From NCBI RefSeq assembly GCF_001636845.1, contig NZ_LITT01000003.1, forward strand, positions 1 to 64,000: DNA of 64,000 bases, in the 5' to 3' direction. Each line of letters opens with the position of its first letter. Within the stretch, counting starts at the first letter, position 1. Made by a program: the position numbers and the translations under genes. This DNA is from Clostridium ljungdahlii (GTDB lineage Bacteria; Bacillota; Clostridia; Clostridiales; Clostridiaceae). The notes beneath the pieces are model-generated. The model was not told where the DNA came from. It worked only from the letters and a program-made list of their open reading frames with translations, and made no database searches. Positions 10,009 through 19,667 of this stretch are shown in pieces.

Positions 10009-13000
10009 ATGGATGAATATAGTATTCAGAATACACATGAATCTTTGAAGGGTAGACTGCTGGATTATATAAAAACAGCATATTTTGGTAAAAATGATGA
10101 GTTAAGAGAATTATGTGATGATGAATTAGAAAGAAAAGGTGTCTTATGGCAAGAACCATATATTGAAGCCAATCCAGCATATAAAGTGTCACAAAATGGC
10201 ATTAAAAATGGTAAAGATATAGATGAACAGGTAAAAAACATATTAATAAAAATGTATGAGAACAAATTGGGTGTTTATGCAAATCCATATGTACATCAGA
10301 TTCAATCTATAAAAAACTTTTATAAAGGTAATGATTTATTTGTTGCAACTGGTACTGGTTCAGGAAAAACAGAATGTTTTATGTGGCCTATGGTTAGCAA
10401 GTTAGTATTAGAGGCAAAAGAATCGCCAAAGACATGGCAACAAAGAGGTGTTAGAGCTATGATGCTCTATCCAATGAATGCACTTGTTGCTGATCAGCTT
10501 AGCAGACTAAGGAAAATGATAGGTGATAATAAATTTTATAATATGTTTGTGAGCATTGCAGGAGATGCTAGAATACCTCAATTTGGTATGTATACAGGGA
10601 GAACTCCTTATGCAGGGGAACAGAAAAAATCTCAAGATATGATATTAGCGAAGACATTAAGAAAAGATCTGGTGGAGAGAGATGCTGTGACAAAAAAGCA
10701 GCTTGTTGATATGGGAAAATATCCTGCAAAGTATGATTTGGAATCTTATATTGATGCTTTAAGTGAAGGAAATCATGTAACTAATAGTCGTGATGCAGAA
10801 ATGATATCAAGATTTGAAATTCAGAAAAAAACGCCTGATATTTTAATTACAAACTATTCTATGCTGGAATATATGTTAATGCGTCAAAGTGAACAGGGAA
10901 TATGGGAAGATACAAAAAAGTGGCTTGAAATGTCACCATCTAATAAATTGTTATTTATTATTGATGAGGCACATATGTATCGTGGAGCAGCAGGTGGTGA
11001 GGTAGCATTACTGATAAGACGATTTATGCATAAGCTTGGAATAAAAAGAGAACAAATGCAGTTTATCTTAACTAGTGCCAGTATTCCTGGTAATGGAAAT
11101 AAAAAAGTTACAGAATTTGCATGTGATCTAACAGCAGAAAATTATGGAAATAACAGATTTAAAATAATTACTGGTGAACGGAATAAAATAATATTTGATG
11201 GGGCAAAAGAAGTTAAAGCTCAGGTATTAGCAAAATTTGAAATTGATTTGTTACATGCTGGTGGAGAAAGGAAGTTACAAGCAATAAAGAACTTTGGAAA
11301 TATTGCGGGACTTAATACTTCATCATGTAATTTTTCTTCTGATGCTGATGTGGAGCAGTGGCTTTTTAAAGAATTAAATAAGTTTGCACCATTATTAAGA
11401 GTGATGGAATGCTGTAGGGGGAAGGCTATTAAATTTAGCGAACTCGCTAATAAGGTCTTTCCAGATGAACCAGTAGAAATAGCTCAAAAGGCAACAAGCG
11501 TTGTACTTTCAATTGCACCATTAGCAAAGAACAAAGATGGACAGGTTTTATTCCCATCCAGACTTCATATGATGTTTAGGGGGTTACAAGGTGTATATGC
11601 ATGTGCAAATCCTAATTGTACTGAAAAACAAGGTGAATCAGATTTACCTATAGGGAAGATATACTTAGGTATGCATGAAGATGTATGTAAGTGTGGAGGA
11701 AAAATATATGAATTGGTGAATGATAGAACTTGTGGGGCATTATTTTATAAAGGATATATAGATGAAACAGAACCTGAAAATAAATTTGTATGGAATAAAA
11801 ATGGTGATTTCGTAAATCAGACTTTTAAGGAAGTACATTATTATATAATACCTAAAAATGTACAATATACGCCGCCTAAAGGTAATACGGCAATTAGAAC
11901 AGCATGGTTTAATGGTGTAGCTGGAAGAATTGAAAATGATGATACACATGCGGGAAAGCACCATTATGTACATGTGGCATATAGTGAAAAATCCCCCAAG
12001 GATCATCCAGAAGCTTTGACCTTTGCTACTTGTCCTAAATGTGAAAAAAGGCATTTAAATATAACAGATTTTTCAACAAAGGGTAATGAACCATTTTTCC
12101 ATTTAGTTTCAGAACAGCTAATGCTTCAGCCACCAGTAATTCATGACCCAGAAAAGTTGGAACTAACACCTAATGCAGGTAGAAAAGTTCTATTATTTTC
12201 TGATAGTAGACAAAAAGCAGCTACTTTGGCAAAGGAATTAACAGCAGTTGCTGATGAAGAAGCTATAAAGAAGGCAGTAACAGTTGCGGCACTATTATTG
12301 CAGGATTGGGCTAAAGAACGTAATGTTGAGCCTACAATGGATTTATTATATGTAGCTTTTTTGAAAGTGGCATATGAAAATAAGTTGAGATTCTTCTATG
12401 GAGAGAATGAGATAGATTTACATGATCATTTAAAAGAGATGGAAAAGGCTATAAAAAGTGTTCAAAGAAGAGGAAAGCAAATAAATTATGCGAACTTAAG
12501 GAAGAATACATTTGGTACTATACCTGAATTATATTCAAAATATCTGTTAAAACATTTATGCAGCAATTTTCGCTCCCTCACTGATTTGGGACTATGCTGG
12601 GTTGAACCATGTGATGAAGATTTGATTGATAGAGTATTAAATGATTTGGAAGATAGTGGCATAGAAGTAGAATATGACAAACTTATATCACTGTTTTCAG
12701 CATGGGCAGCAGAGATAATGACAGATAGTTATGCTTATGATCATAGAATTAAACATAAAATTAGAAAAAACATTACAAATATAAAACGTTTTGGAGTGGA
12801 TAAGGACGGAAAATTTCCAAAACGATATGAGAAGTTATTGATTGAACAGGGATATAGCGAAAAACAAGTTAAAACGATTTTTCAACAGTTTATGCGTTTT
12901 ACTCAAAAAGGTGAAGATAACAATGAATTTAACTATTTAAATCCGGAGGTAATAACGCTGAAATATGGTGTAAACCATAAATGGTATAAATGTCCAAGTT

Positions 13001-15273
13001 GTGGAAGAATATTTCCGTTCAAATTGTGGAATAAATGTGCTTTGTGTTGTAAAGGTGAGCCAAGAGAAATGACAGAAAAAGAATTTCAGGGGATTGACTT
13101 TTGGAGAAAGCCTGTACTAGATGCAATTATGGGTAAGAAGAATGCCTTAATGACACGTATCAATACTGAGGAACATACAGCTCAATTATCACATAAAGAT
13201 CAGCGACTGGATATGTGGTCTACCACAGAAGAATATGAAATGAGATTTCAAAATGTATATATTGATGATAAAGGTCCAGTAGATATCTTGAGTTGTACAA
13301 CAACAATGGAAGTGGGCATTGATATTGGTTCATTAACCGCAGTAGGACTTAGAAATATACCACCAATGAGAGAAAATTATCAGCAGCGTGCTGGACGTGC
13401 AGGTAGAAGAAGTTCTGCCATATCTACGATAGTGACATATACGGATAATGGCCCGCATGACAGTTATTACTTCAATAATCCAGATAAAATTATAGCTGGT
13501 GAACCAAGAATACCGGGCATAGATATTAATAATTCAAAATTAATATACAGGCATTTAAATGTTATATATGTATCTAAGTTCCTATCCAGAATAAATTTAG
13601 GAGCAAATGAAATTGGTGTTATCAGCTTTATTCATAATTATTATAGGGAGTTCTTAAATTTTCTTAAAGTAAATCCTTTGAAAGAAGATGAAATAGCAAG
13701 ATTAGTTCCCGAAGAAAAAAGAAATGAGATAGATAACTTGTTAATGAAATTTAAAACTGCTTTAGATAAACTAAAAGAAAAAATACAAGCATTTGAAGAT
13801 AACTATATTGATTCTGAAAAGAAAGAGAAAAAATTGCTTGATGTTTTATTGGAAGAAGGTATATTCCCAACATATTCATTTCCTAGAAGTGTGGTTGGAT
13901 TCAGTATAGAAAATAATTATGGAAATAAGGTTGAGCAGGAGCCAGATAGAGCTTTAGACATAGCTATAAATGAATATGCTCCTGGAAGATTGATTGTTGT
14001 TAATAAAAGGACATACAAATCAGGGGGAATTTACAATTTCCATTCTAAATTTAATGATGAAGAAAAATACCATCCAGCAAGAAGGTATTTTGAAAGCAAA
14101 GACTATTATAAGCCGTTATTTTACTGCAATAATCAATCTTGTAATTGGGTAGGATTCCAGGAGCCCAAAGGAAAGAAATGCCCGTTTTGTGGAAATGAAA
14201 GTATTAAGTTTCAACATTTATTGAAGCCTTGGGGGTTTGCACCAGTTAACGGACAGAGTATACGAGAAGCTGAAGCTGAGGCAGAAATGTCATATGCAGA
14301 ATTACCTAGCTATGCAGCACCTATTAGTGATCAGGATATGATAAAATCAGATAAATATCCATCATTGAGATTTGCTAGATTGACAAGTCAACCATTAACT
14401 ATCCTTAATCAAGGTCCTGATGGTGAAGGCTTTACAATTTGTGAAGCTTGTGGTGCAGCTGTACCTGGAGATGATAAGAATGCATTAAAACATATAGGAC
14501 AACCATATAGACATCCTTATGTTAGAGAAACTTGTTCTCATCCATCAGATAAAATTACCAACACTTTTTTGGGTCACCAATTTCTTACTGATATGGTGCT
14601 TATGGAAATTAGTATAGATCCTACAAAGGTGAATACGTATACCGATGGATTATGGATTAGAAGTGCGGCGCAGACATTATCTGAAGCAATGATACTAGCA
14701 GCAGGTCAACTATTAGATGTTGAATTTAATGATTTGAAGGGTAGCTACAGATTAAGATATTCTAAGGAAAAAGTTTGTGTTGATATATTCTTATTTGATA
14801 GTCTATCCAGTGGTGCTGGATATAGTTCGCTTTTAGCTGGAAGAATAGTGGAATTAATCGATAGAACTTATGAGGTTCTGGATTGTAAGAGCAATTGTGA
14901 AACAGCATGTCATGATTGCCTGAAGCATTTTTGGAATCAAAGAGTTCAAGATTTATTGGATAGGTTTGCTGCAAAACAACTATTAGATTGGTGTAAGTAT
15001 AATAAATTAGCTAATATAATTAATTATGAAAATCAGAAGACTTTACTTATGGGATTAAAAGAAACTGCATTAATTGATTCAGAATTCGATATAAATTTTG
15101 AGAACAATAAAATTTTTGCTATCAAAAATGGAGCAAAGAAAGAAATTTATGTATATCCGGCAATGTGGAACTCTGATAATCCTCAAATACCAGATGGAAG
15201 CATAAGAATATCTGATAAGATGCTTAAAAAGGCTTTGCCAATGGCATATACAATCATTCGGGGAAGATTATAA
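10009..15273 (+). CDS. Large DEAH-box helicase with DUF1998-like C-terminus, DruE-like
   Basis: A 1754-residue superfamily 2 helicase, probably the motor of an anti-phage system. Visible motifs: Walker A GTGSGKT at 115-121, an Ia-like LYPMNALVADQ, DEAH at 319-322, motif III TSAS, motif IV LLFSDSRQKA, motif V with VGIDIG near 1103, and motif VI QQRAGRAGRR at 1125-1134. Several Cys pairs look like zinc ribbons (CPKC, CPSC, CPFC, CEAC). The C-terminal 200 residues have the DUF1998/MZB signature, with cysteines at 1626, 1630, 1634 and 1637. ATG 10009 follows AAGGAG. DruE has this combination; DrmA/DrmB of DISARM split it over two proteins, and Lhr-type helicases are close relatives. Confidence 0.8.
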   Translation: MDEYSIQNTHESLKGRLLDYIKTAYFGKNDELRELCDDELERKGVLWQEPYIEANPAYKVSQNGIKNGKDIDEQVKNILIKMYENKLGVYANPYVHQIQSIKNFYKGNDLFVATGTGSGKTECFMWPMVSKLVLEAKESPKTWQQRGVRAMMLYPMNALVADQLSRLRKMIGDNKFYNMFVSIAGDARIPQFGMYTGRTPYAGEQKKSQDMILAKTLRKDLVERDAVTKKQLVDMGKYPAKYDLESYIDALSEGNHVTNSRDAEMISRFEIQKKTPDILITNYSMLEYMLMRQSEQGIWEDTKKWLEMSPSNKLLFIIDEAHMYRGAAGGEVALLIRRFMHKLGIKREQMQFILTSASIPGNGNKKVTEFACDLTAENYGNNRFKIITGERNKIIFDGAKEVKAQVLAKFEIDLLHAGGERKLQAIKNFGNIAGLNTSSCNFSSDADVEQWLFKELNKFAPLLRVMECCRGKAIKFSELANKVFPDEPVEIAQKATSVVLSIAPLAKNKDGQVLFPSRLHMMFRGLQGVYACANPNCTEKQGESDLPIGKIYLGMHEDVCKCGGKIYELVNDRTCGALFYKGYIDETEPENKFVWNKNGDFVNQTFKEVHYYIIPKNVQYTPPKGNTAIRTAWFNGVAGRIENDDTHAGKHHYVHVAYSEKSPKDHPEALTFATCPKCEKRHLNITDFSTKGNEPFFHLVSEQLMLQPPVIHDPEKLELTPNAGRKVLLFSDSRQKAATLAKELTAVADEEAIKKAVTVAALLLQDWAKERNVEPTMDLLYVAFLKVAYENKLRFFYGENEIDLHDHLKEMEKAIKSVQRRGKQINYANLRKNTFGTIPELYSKYLLKHLCSNFRSLTDLGLCWVEPCDEDLIDRVLNDLEDSGIEVEYDKLISLFSAWAAEIMTDSYAYDHRIKHKIRKNITNIKRFGVDKDGKFPKRYEKLLIEQGYSEKQVKTIFQQFMRFTQKGEDNNEFNYLNPEVITLKYGVNHKWYKCPSCGRIFPFKLWNKCALCCKGEPREMTEKEFQGIDFWRKPVLDAIMGKKNALMTRINTEEHTAQLSHKDQRLDMWSTTEEYEMRFQNVYIDDKGPVDILSCTTTMEVGIDIGSLTAVGLRNIPPMRENYQQRAGRAGRRSSAISTIVTYTDNGPHDSYYFNNPDKIIAGEPRIPGIDINNSKLIYRHLNVIYVSKFLSRINLGANEIGVISFIHNYYREFLNFLKVNPLKEDEIARLVPEEKRNEIDNLLMKFKTALDKLKEKIQAFEDNYIDSEKKEKKLLDVLLEEGIFPTYSFPRSVVGFSIENNYGNKVEQEPDRALDIAINEYAPGRLIVVNKRTYKSGGIYNFHSKFNDEEKYHPARRYFESKDYYKPLFYCNNQSCNWVGFQEPKGKKCPFCGNESIKFQHLLKPWGFAPVNGQSIREAEAEAEMSYAELPSYAAPISDQDMIKSDKYPSLRFARLTSQPLTILNQGPDGEGFTICEACGAAVPGDDKNALKHIGQPYRHPYVRETCSHPSDKITNTFLGHQFLTDMVLMEISIDPTKVNTYTDGLWIRSAAQTLSEAMILAAGQLLDVEFNDLKGSYRLRYSKEKVCVDIFLFDSLSSGAGYSSLLAGRIVELIDRTYEVLDCKSNCETACHDCLKHFWNQRVQDLLDRFAAKQLLDWCKYNKLANIINYENQKTLLMGLKETALIDSEFDINFENNKIFAIKNGAKKEIYVYPAMWNSDNPQIPDGSIRISDKMLKKALPMAYTIIRGRL

Positions 15274-15618
15274 GTTGAAAGTATAGCAAGGTGCATTCTT
15301 CGATGATTATAATAAATTTAGAACATGATATGCTAAACTTTATATGTGGATAACTAAAAAAGGCAAAATTGTATTAAGTAATATTTCCACATGCCTCACA
15401 TATGAAGAAATCTCCACTACTAACAAGAAAAAAATATAAGTGGTATAACTGAAAAGGTAGTAAAGACCTCATGCCAAGGTTTTGCTATCTTTTTCTTATG
15501 CCAATGATTAAAACTGAGTAAATCAAACAAACTTAAGATGAAATTAAGACTATTTTAAATCCACCTTAAACTCATACATATACAATCTAACTGAAGTCAA
15601 ATACAGGAGGAAATTTCA
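15274..15618. other. Intergenic region between helicase operon and ABC exporter
   Basis: It holds one terminator-like hairpin (listed separately) and an AT-rich leader before the ABC transporter gene. No further gene is seen. Confidence 0.5.
15454..15495 (+). terminator. Putative terminator of the helicase operon
   Basis: AAGGTAGTAAAGACCT pairs imperfectly with AGGTTTTGCTATCTT across a short loop and is followed by a T-run at 15490-15494. It lies about 180 bases after the helicase stop. Confidence 0.5.
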
Positions 15619-16386
15619 ATGAATATAATGGAAGTTAGAGATGTAAAAAAGGTGTATGGTTCAAAACATGGAGGAAGCAAATCAAATGCATTAAATGGGG
15701 TGAGCTTTTCTGTTCAAAAGGGTGAATTTCTTGGAATTATGGGACCTTCAGGAGCAGGCAAATCTACATTATTAAATGTAATATCAACTATTGATACTCC
15801 AACCTCAGGTACAATTGAACTTAATGGAAAAAGTTTTTTAAATCTTAATGAAGATGAGCTATCAATGTTTAGAAGAAAGCAGCTTGGATTTATTTTTCAG
15901 GACTACAATCTTCTTGATACTTTAACCTTAAAAGAAAATATTATTTTACCACTTTCCTTATCTAAGGTAGATGTAGAATCTATGGAAGAGAAATTAAAAA
16001 AGATAAGCAGCATCTTGAATATTGAAGATATACTAGGAAAATACCCTTATGAAGTTTCAGGAGGTCAAAAGCAAAGGGCTGCAGCTGCAAGAGCTATAAT
16101 AACTGATCCAGAAATAGTCTTTGCAGATGAGCCTACAGGAGCACTGGATTCAAAATCTTCAACAGAACTTTTAAATAATCTTTCTTTATTAAATAAGGAT
16201 AATGGAGCCACAATTGTTATGGTAACTCATGATGCATTTGCAGCAAGCTACTGTGACAGAATTATATTTATAAAGGATGGAATACTTGATACTGAGATTG
16301 AGAAAACAGGCAGTAGAAAAGATTTCTATAATAAAATACTAGGCACTCTTGCTAAAGTAGGAGGTGCTGAAAGTGACACTATTTAA
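15619..16386 (+). CDS. ABC transporter ATP-binding protein, BceA/MacB-like
   Basis: This 255-residue ATPase energises the FtsX-type permease encoded next. It has Walker A GPSGAGKST near residue 43, the Q-loop FIFQDYNLLDTLT, signature VSGGQKQR, and Walker B IVFADEPTGALDS with the switch His in VTHD. The AxDSKSS wording after Walker B is typical of BceA/LolD-type exporters involved in bacitracin or peptide resistance. The ATG follows AGGAGG. The permease gene overlaps its 3' end. A two-component system 2.5 kb downstream is a plausible regulator, as with BceRS, but its response regulator is broken. Confidence 0.88.
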   Translation: MNIMEVRDVKKVYGSKHGGSKSNALNGVSFSVQKGEFLGIMGPSGAGKSTLLNVISTIDTPTSGTIELNGKSFLNLNEDELSMFRRKQLGFIFQDYNLLDTLTLKENIILPLSLSKVDVESMEEKLKKISSILNIEDILGKYPYEVSGGQKQRAAAARAIITDPEIVFADEPTGALDSKSSTELLNNLSLLNKDNGATIVMVTHDAFAASYCDRIIFIKDGILDTEIEKTGSRKDFYNKILGTLAKVGGAESDTI

Positions 16387-18355
16387 TCTTGGAATAAACA
16401 ATGTAAAACACAATTTTAAAAATTATGTTTCTTATTTTATAAGTACATTAACCTCAATTTTCATTCTTATGATATTTTATTCCATATACTATAATCACGA
16501 AATACAATTACTTAGCTCAAGCAAGGTTAAAGTTGGAGCTATTTTTAAAGCCGCAGCTTTTGTAGTTATAATATTTTCAGCTGTTTTCATAGGTTATGCC
16601 AACAGTTTTTTTATAAAAAATAAAAAGAAAGAAGTTGCTATATATTCACTACTTGGTATGAAGAAGAAAGAAATAGGCACACTGATGTTCTTTGAAAATA
16701 TCTTTCTAGGGATATTAGCCTTAATTGCTGGTGTACCATTAGGAGCAATTACCTCCAGGTTCTTCTTAAAAATACTTAATGTATGTATGAAATCAAACAA
16801 GCCTATACAATATACCTTTGATATTAGATCTATAGTAATGACGATTTTTGTTTTTATGATTATATTTTTGTTAAACTCCATAAAAGCTTACGGAATAATA
16901 TATAAGTTCAGGCTTATAGAGCTCATACATGCGGCTAAGGAAGGAGAGAAGAAACCTAAATTTTCTAGAGTTTTAGCATTATTATCATTAATAATGGTGA
17001 TTAGCGGATATATTGGTGTATTAAAAATGAATTTGGAGTCTGGTGGAGCCCAAATGCTGTACAAAGGCCTTCTTATAATGCTGCTTGTTGTTGCAGGAAC
17101 TTATATATTGTTCAACAATTTAATAATTTATATCTTTAAGCTATTTGAGAAAAATAAAAAAGCTTATTATAAAGGAGAAAATCTAATAGGAGTATCTCAA
17201 ATAATCTACAGAATTAAAGGAAATTCTAATCTTTTAGCAACCATAGCTGTTGTATCTGCTGTTGCCATTACAGCATTATGTTTTACTTTTAGTCTTAATT
17301 TGACACTTAATAAAGTTGCACCAAGTGGATGTCCGTTTTCAATAATGTATCAAAGCGGCAGCAAGGAATTAAATAAAAAAGTTGAAGCGGTTATTAATAA
17401 TCATAAAGAAGTTAAAACAACTTATAAAACAGATATTGTAATGATAAATGGAAGCGGGCTTACACCAAAATATAAGAGTCCCTTTGAGAGAGATTTAAAG
17501 GCTCCTTTTGATATGTTTATAATGTCAGCATCTGAATATAAGGATATTGTAAATAATTCAGGTTTTAATGATGGTACAGATGTTGTCGATAGAGCTAAGG
17601 ACATTAAAATTAATAAAGAAAATCAATGCTTTTTCATTGAAGTAAGTAATTCAGCTGAAGCAAGAGGGAGACTTGCAGGTGATGAGCTTAATGCAACTAT
17701 TGGAGGAAAAGCTTATAAACTTGATATCTCCGACTCAAGTAAAAAATGTGTTTTAGGAGTTAAATTTCAAAAAACAACTATAGTAGTACCAGATACATTT
17801 TTTAATAAGCTTTTAAATGATAATAGAAATAATACAACTGTTATAAGAGCATATAATTTTGACAATGCATTAAAAAGTGGAAGCGTTGTTACAGCGGCTT
17901 CCCAAATGATGCCAAAGGACAAAACTTTTTCTTCTTACTATGACATGTATACTGAGGTTCATACTTTGTATGGAAGTTATGTGTTTATAGGTGCATTCCT
18001 AGGTATTCTCTTTGTTGTTTCCACTGGAAGTATAATGTATTATAAACAGTTAACAGAAGCTTATGAAGATAAGAATAGGTACTCAGTACTTTCAAAAATA
18101 GGTTTAACTAAGAAAGAGACTTTAAGAATTATATCAAAGCAATTGGGATTTATTTTTTTAATGCCGCTTCTATTTGGTATTCTTCATAGTGTATTTCCAC
18201 TTATGGCCTATATGAAATATCTCTGTGGTTTTTCAATAACACAGCTGAAATGGATGGGCATGACCATGGGAGTATATGTAGTAATTTATTTATGCTTTTA
18301 TCTTCTTTCTGTTAAATCTTATATGAAGATTATAAGCAAAAGTGCTGTAGTATGA
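16373..18355 (+). CDS. FtsX-like ABC permease, BceB-like
   Basis: The permease partner of the preceding ATPase. I prefer GTG 16373 (660 residues) because AGGAGG at 16359-16364 is eight bases ahead; a GTG at 16364 overlaps that site. The order is one N-terminal membrane helix, a three-helix FtsX-type block (about residues 60-190), two more helices near 200-245, another near 280, then a large external domain of about 200 residues, and three C-terminal helices. This ten-helix plan with one big extracellular domain is that of BceB permeases, which sense and remove cell-wall-active peptides. The substrate here is unknown. Confidence 0.85.
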   Translation: MTLFNLGINNVKHNFKNYVSYFISTLTSIFILMIFYSIYYNHEIQLLSSSKVKVGAIFKAAAFVVIIFSAVFIGYANSFFIKNKKKEVAIYSLLGMKKKEIGTLMFFENIFLGILALIAGVPLGAITSRFFLKILNVCMKSNKPIQYTFDIRSIVMTIFVFMIIFLLNSIKAYGIIYKFRLIELIHAAKEGEKKPKFSRVLALLSLIMVISGYIGVLKMNLESGGAQMLYKGLLIMLLVVAGTYILFNNLIIYIFKLFEKNKKAYYKGENLIGVSQIIYRIKGNSNLLATIAVVSAVAITALCFTFSLNLTLNKVAPSGCPFSIMYQSGSKELNKKVEAVINNHKEVKTTYKTDIVMINGSGLTPKYKSPFERDLKAPFDMFIMSASEYKDIVNNSGFNDGTDVVDRAKDIKINKENQCFFIEVSNSAEARGRLAGDELNATIGGKAYKLDISDSSKKCVLGVKFQKTTIVVPDTFFNKLLNDNRNNTTVIRAYNFDNALKSGSVVTAASQMMPKDKTFSSYYDMYTEVHTLYGSYVFIGAFLGILFVVSTGSIMYYKQLTEAYEDKNRYSVLSKIGLTKKETLRIISKQLGFIFLMPLLFGILHSVFPLMAYMKYLCGFSITQLKWMGMTMGVYVVIYLCFYLLSVKSYMKIISKSAVV

Positions 18356-18433
18356 ATATATAGAGCTCATATAAAAAAATTATAGAAAATTTAAAATTTA
18401 TTTTGTATAATTAACGTGAAAGGAGATGATGCT

Positions 18434-18825
18434 TTGTCCGCAAAAGGAATAACATATCAAGCAAAGGATGTACTTTTCAAAACTTTAAGTGAAATGTTTA
18501 AAGATAAAGCATTAATTATGTATGGATTGGATTATCCTAAGATAGTTGAGATGCTTCCAAAGTGCTAACTTCTACAGATAAGTTTATTGATGAAGAATAT
18601 GCTAATGTGGTAAGGAGTTGGTTAAAAATGACTAAGGTAGAAAAAATATTTGAAAAAGAAAAAGAAGAGGCTATGAAAGAAACTAGAGATCAAGCTGAAA
18701 AGAGTAAAGCAATAGAGATTGCCAAAAATTTAATGGATGTACTTTCAATAGAGATGATATCAAAAAAAACTGGACTAAGCATTGATGAAGTTAAAAAGCT
18801 AAAGGAAGACATGAGTAATAATTAG
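18434..18825 (+). pseudogene. Internally deleted Rpn-family (transposase-like) nuclease gene
   Basis: A TTG start at 18434 behind AAGGAGATGATG opens a 44-codon piece, SAKGITYQAKDVLFKTL..., ending at TAA 18566. This looks like the N-terminus of Clostridium Rpn/PD-(D/E)XK recombination-promoting nucleases. A second frame (18562-18825) carries what looks like the family's C-terminal tail: a Lys/Glu-rich coiled coil, then LSIEMISKKTGLSIDEVKKL. The catalytic middle (roughly 170 codons by family length) is missing and the pieces are out of frame, so this is a remnant. Confidence 0.6.
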
Positions 18826-18866
18826 AGGTCATAGGTTTAAATAAATTTATCCAGTTTGGTAAAGTT

Positions 18867-18910
18867 AAAAAAGCTCAAGTCGTATTCAATTTTAGACTTG
18901 AGCTTTTTAT
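18867..18910 (+). terminator. Rho-independent terminator
   Basis: An 11-bp perfect stem AAGCTCAAGTC (18871-18881) pairs with GACTTGAGCTT (18895-18905), followed by T residues and preceded by A residues. It lies between the Rpn remnant and the response-regulator gene. Confidence 0.85.
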
Positions 18911-18937
18911 CTGCAATAATAAAAGGGGTGTTTTGGG

Positions 18938-19667
18938 GTGGATTTAATAAGTAATGCAGATAAAAAAATATTACTTATAGATGATGAAGAAGATATAACC
19001 GATTTAATAGAGGATATTCTATTAAAAGAAGGCTTTAAAAATATTAGAAAAGCTCACTGCGGATTAGATGGCATAAAAATATGTGAGAGTGAAAAGCCTG
19101 ATATAGTAGTGCTTGATATAATGCTTCCAGATATTGATGGAATAGAGGTTTGTAAAAGGATAAGACAATTTTCTTACTGTCCCATTTTATTTTTATCTGC
19201 AAAAAAATAGTGATGTTGATAAAATCGTTGGACTGAGTATGGGAGGAGATGACTACATTACAAAACCCTTTAGTCCAAGAGAAATTGCCTTTCGCATTAA
19301 GGCACAGCTTAGAAGACAGCAGTATGACGGTATAAAGGAAGTTAAAAGTAGTAAAAATGAGAATATAAACATTGGCAGCGTTACTATTGATAAACTGCAT
19401 AGTCAGGTATATAAGGATGGTTCAGAGGTAAAACTTACAGCAAAGGAGTATAAGCTTCTTTTATATCTGGCAGAAAACTCAAATAAAATAGTCAATAAGG
19501 AAAGATTATGTGAGGTAGTGTGGGGAGATGATTATTTTGGATATGATAATACAATCTCTGTTCATATAAGACATTTAAGAGAAAAGCTTGAGAAAAATCC
19601 TTCTAAACCGGAAATTATAGTTACTGTAATAGGACTTGGATACAAGCTTGTAAAGAGGAATGAATAG
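18938..19667 (+). pseudogene. OmpR-family response regulator, frameshifted in an A7 tract
   Basis: The GTG-started first frame (18938-19210) is a receiver domain with the DDEED acidic pocket, the phospho-acceptor Asp in VVLDIMLPD, and the switch SAKK. It ends at TAG right after seven A residues (19201-19207). The second frame continues seamlessly with SDVDKIVGLSMGGDDYITKP and a winged-helix DNA-binding domain to 19667. Removing one A restores a normal-length regulator of about 240 residues. The gene is either inactivated, rescued by transcriptional slippage on A7, or the victim of an assembly error. The kinase ATG overlaps its stop. Confidence 0.85.

Noticed and set aside
10009-15273. DISARM DrmA/DrmB assignment for the helicase
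   Set aside because: DISARM splits helicase and DUF1998 into two proteins and needs a methyltransferase or PLD partner nearby; here both parts are in one protein and those partners are absent.
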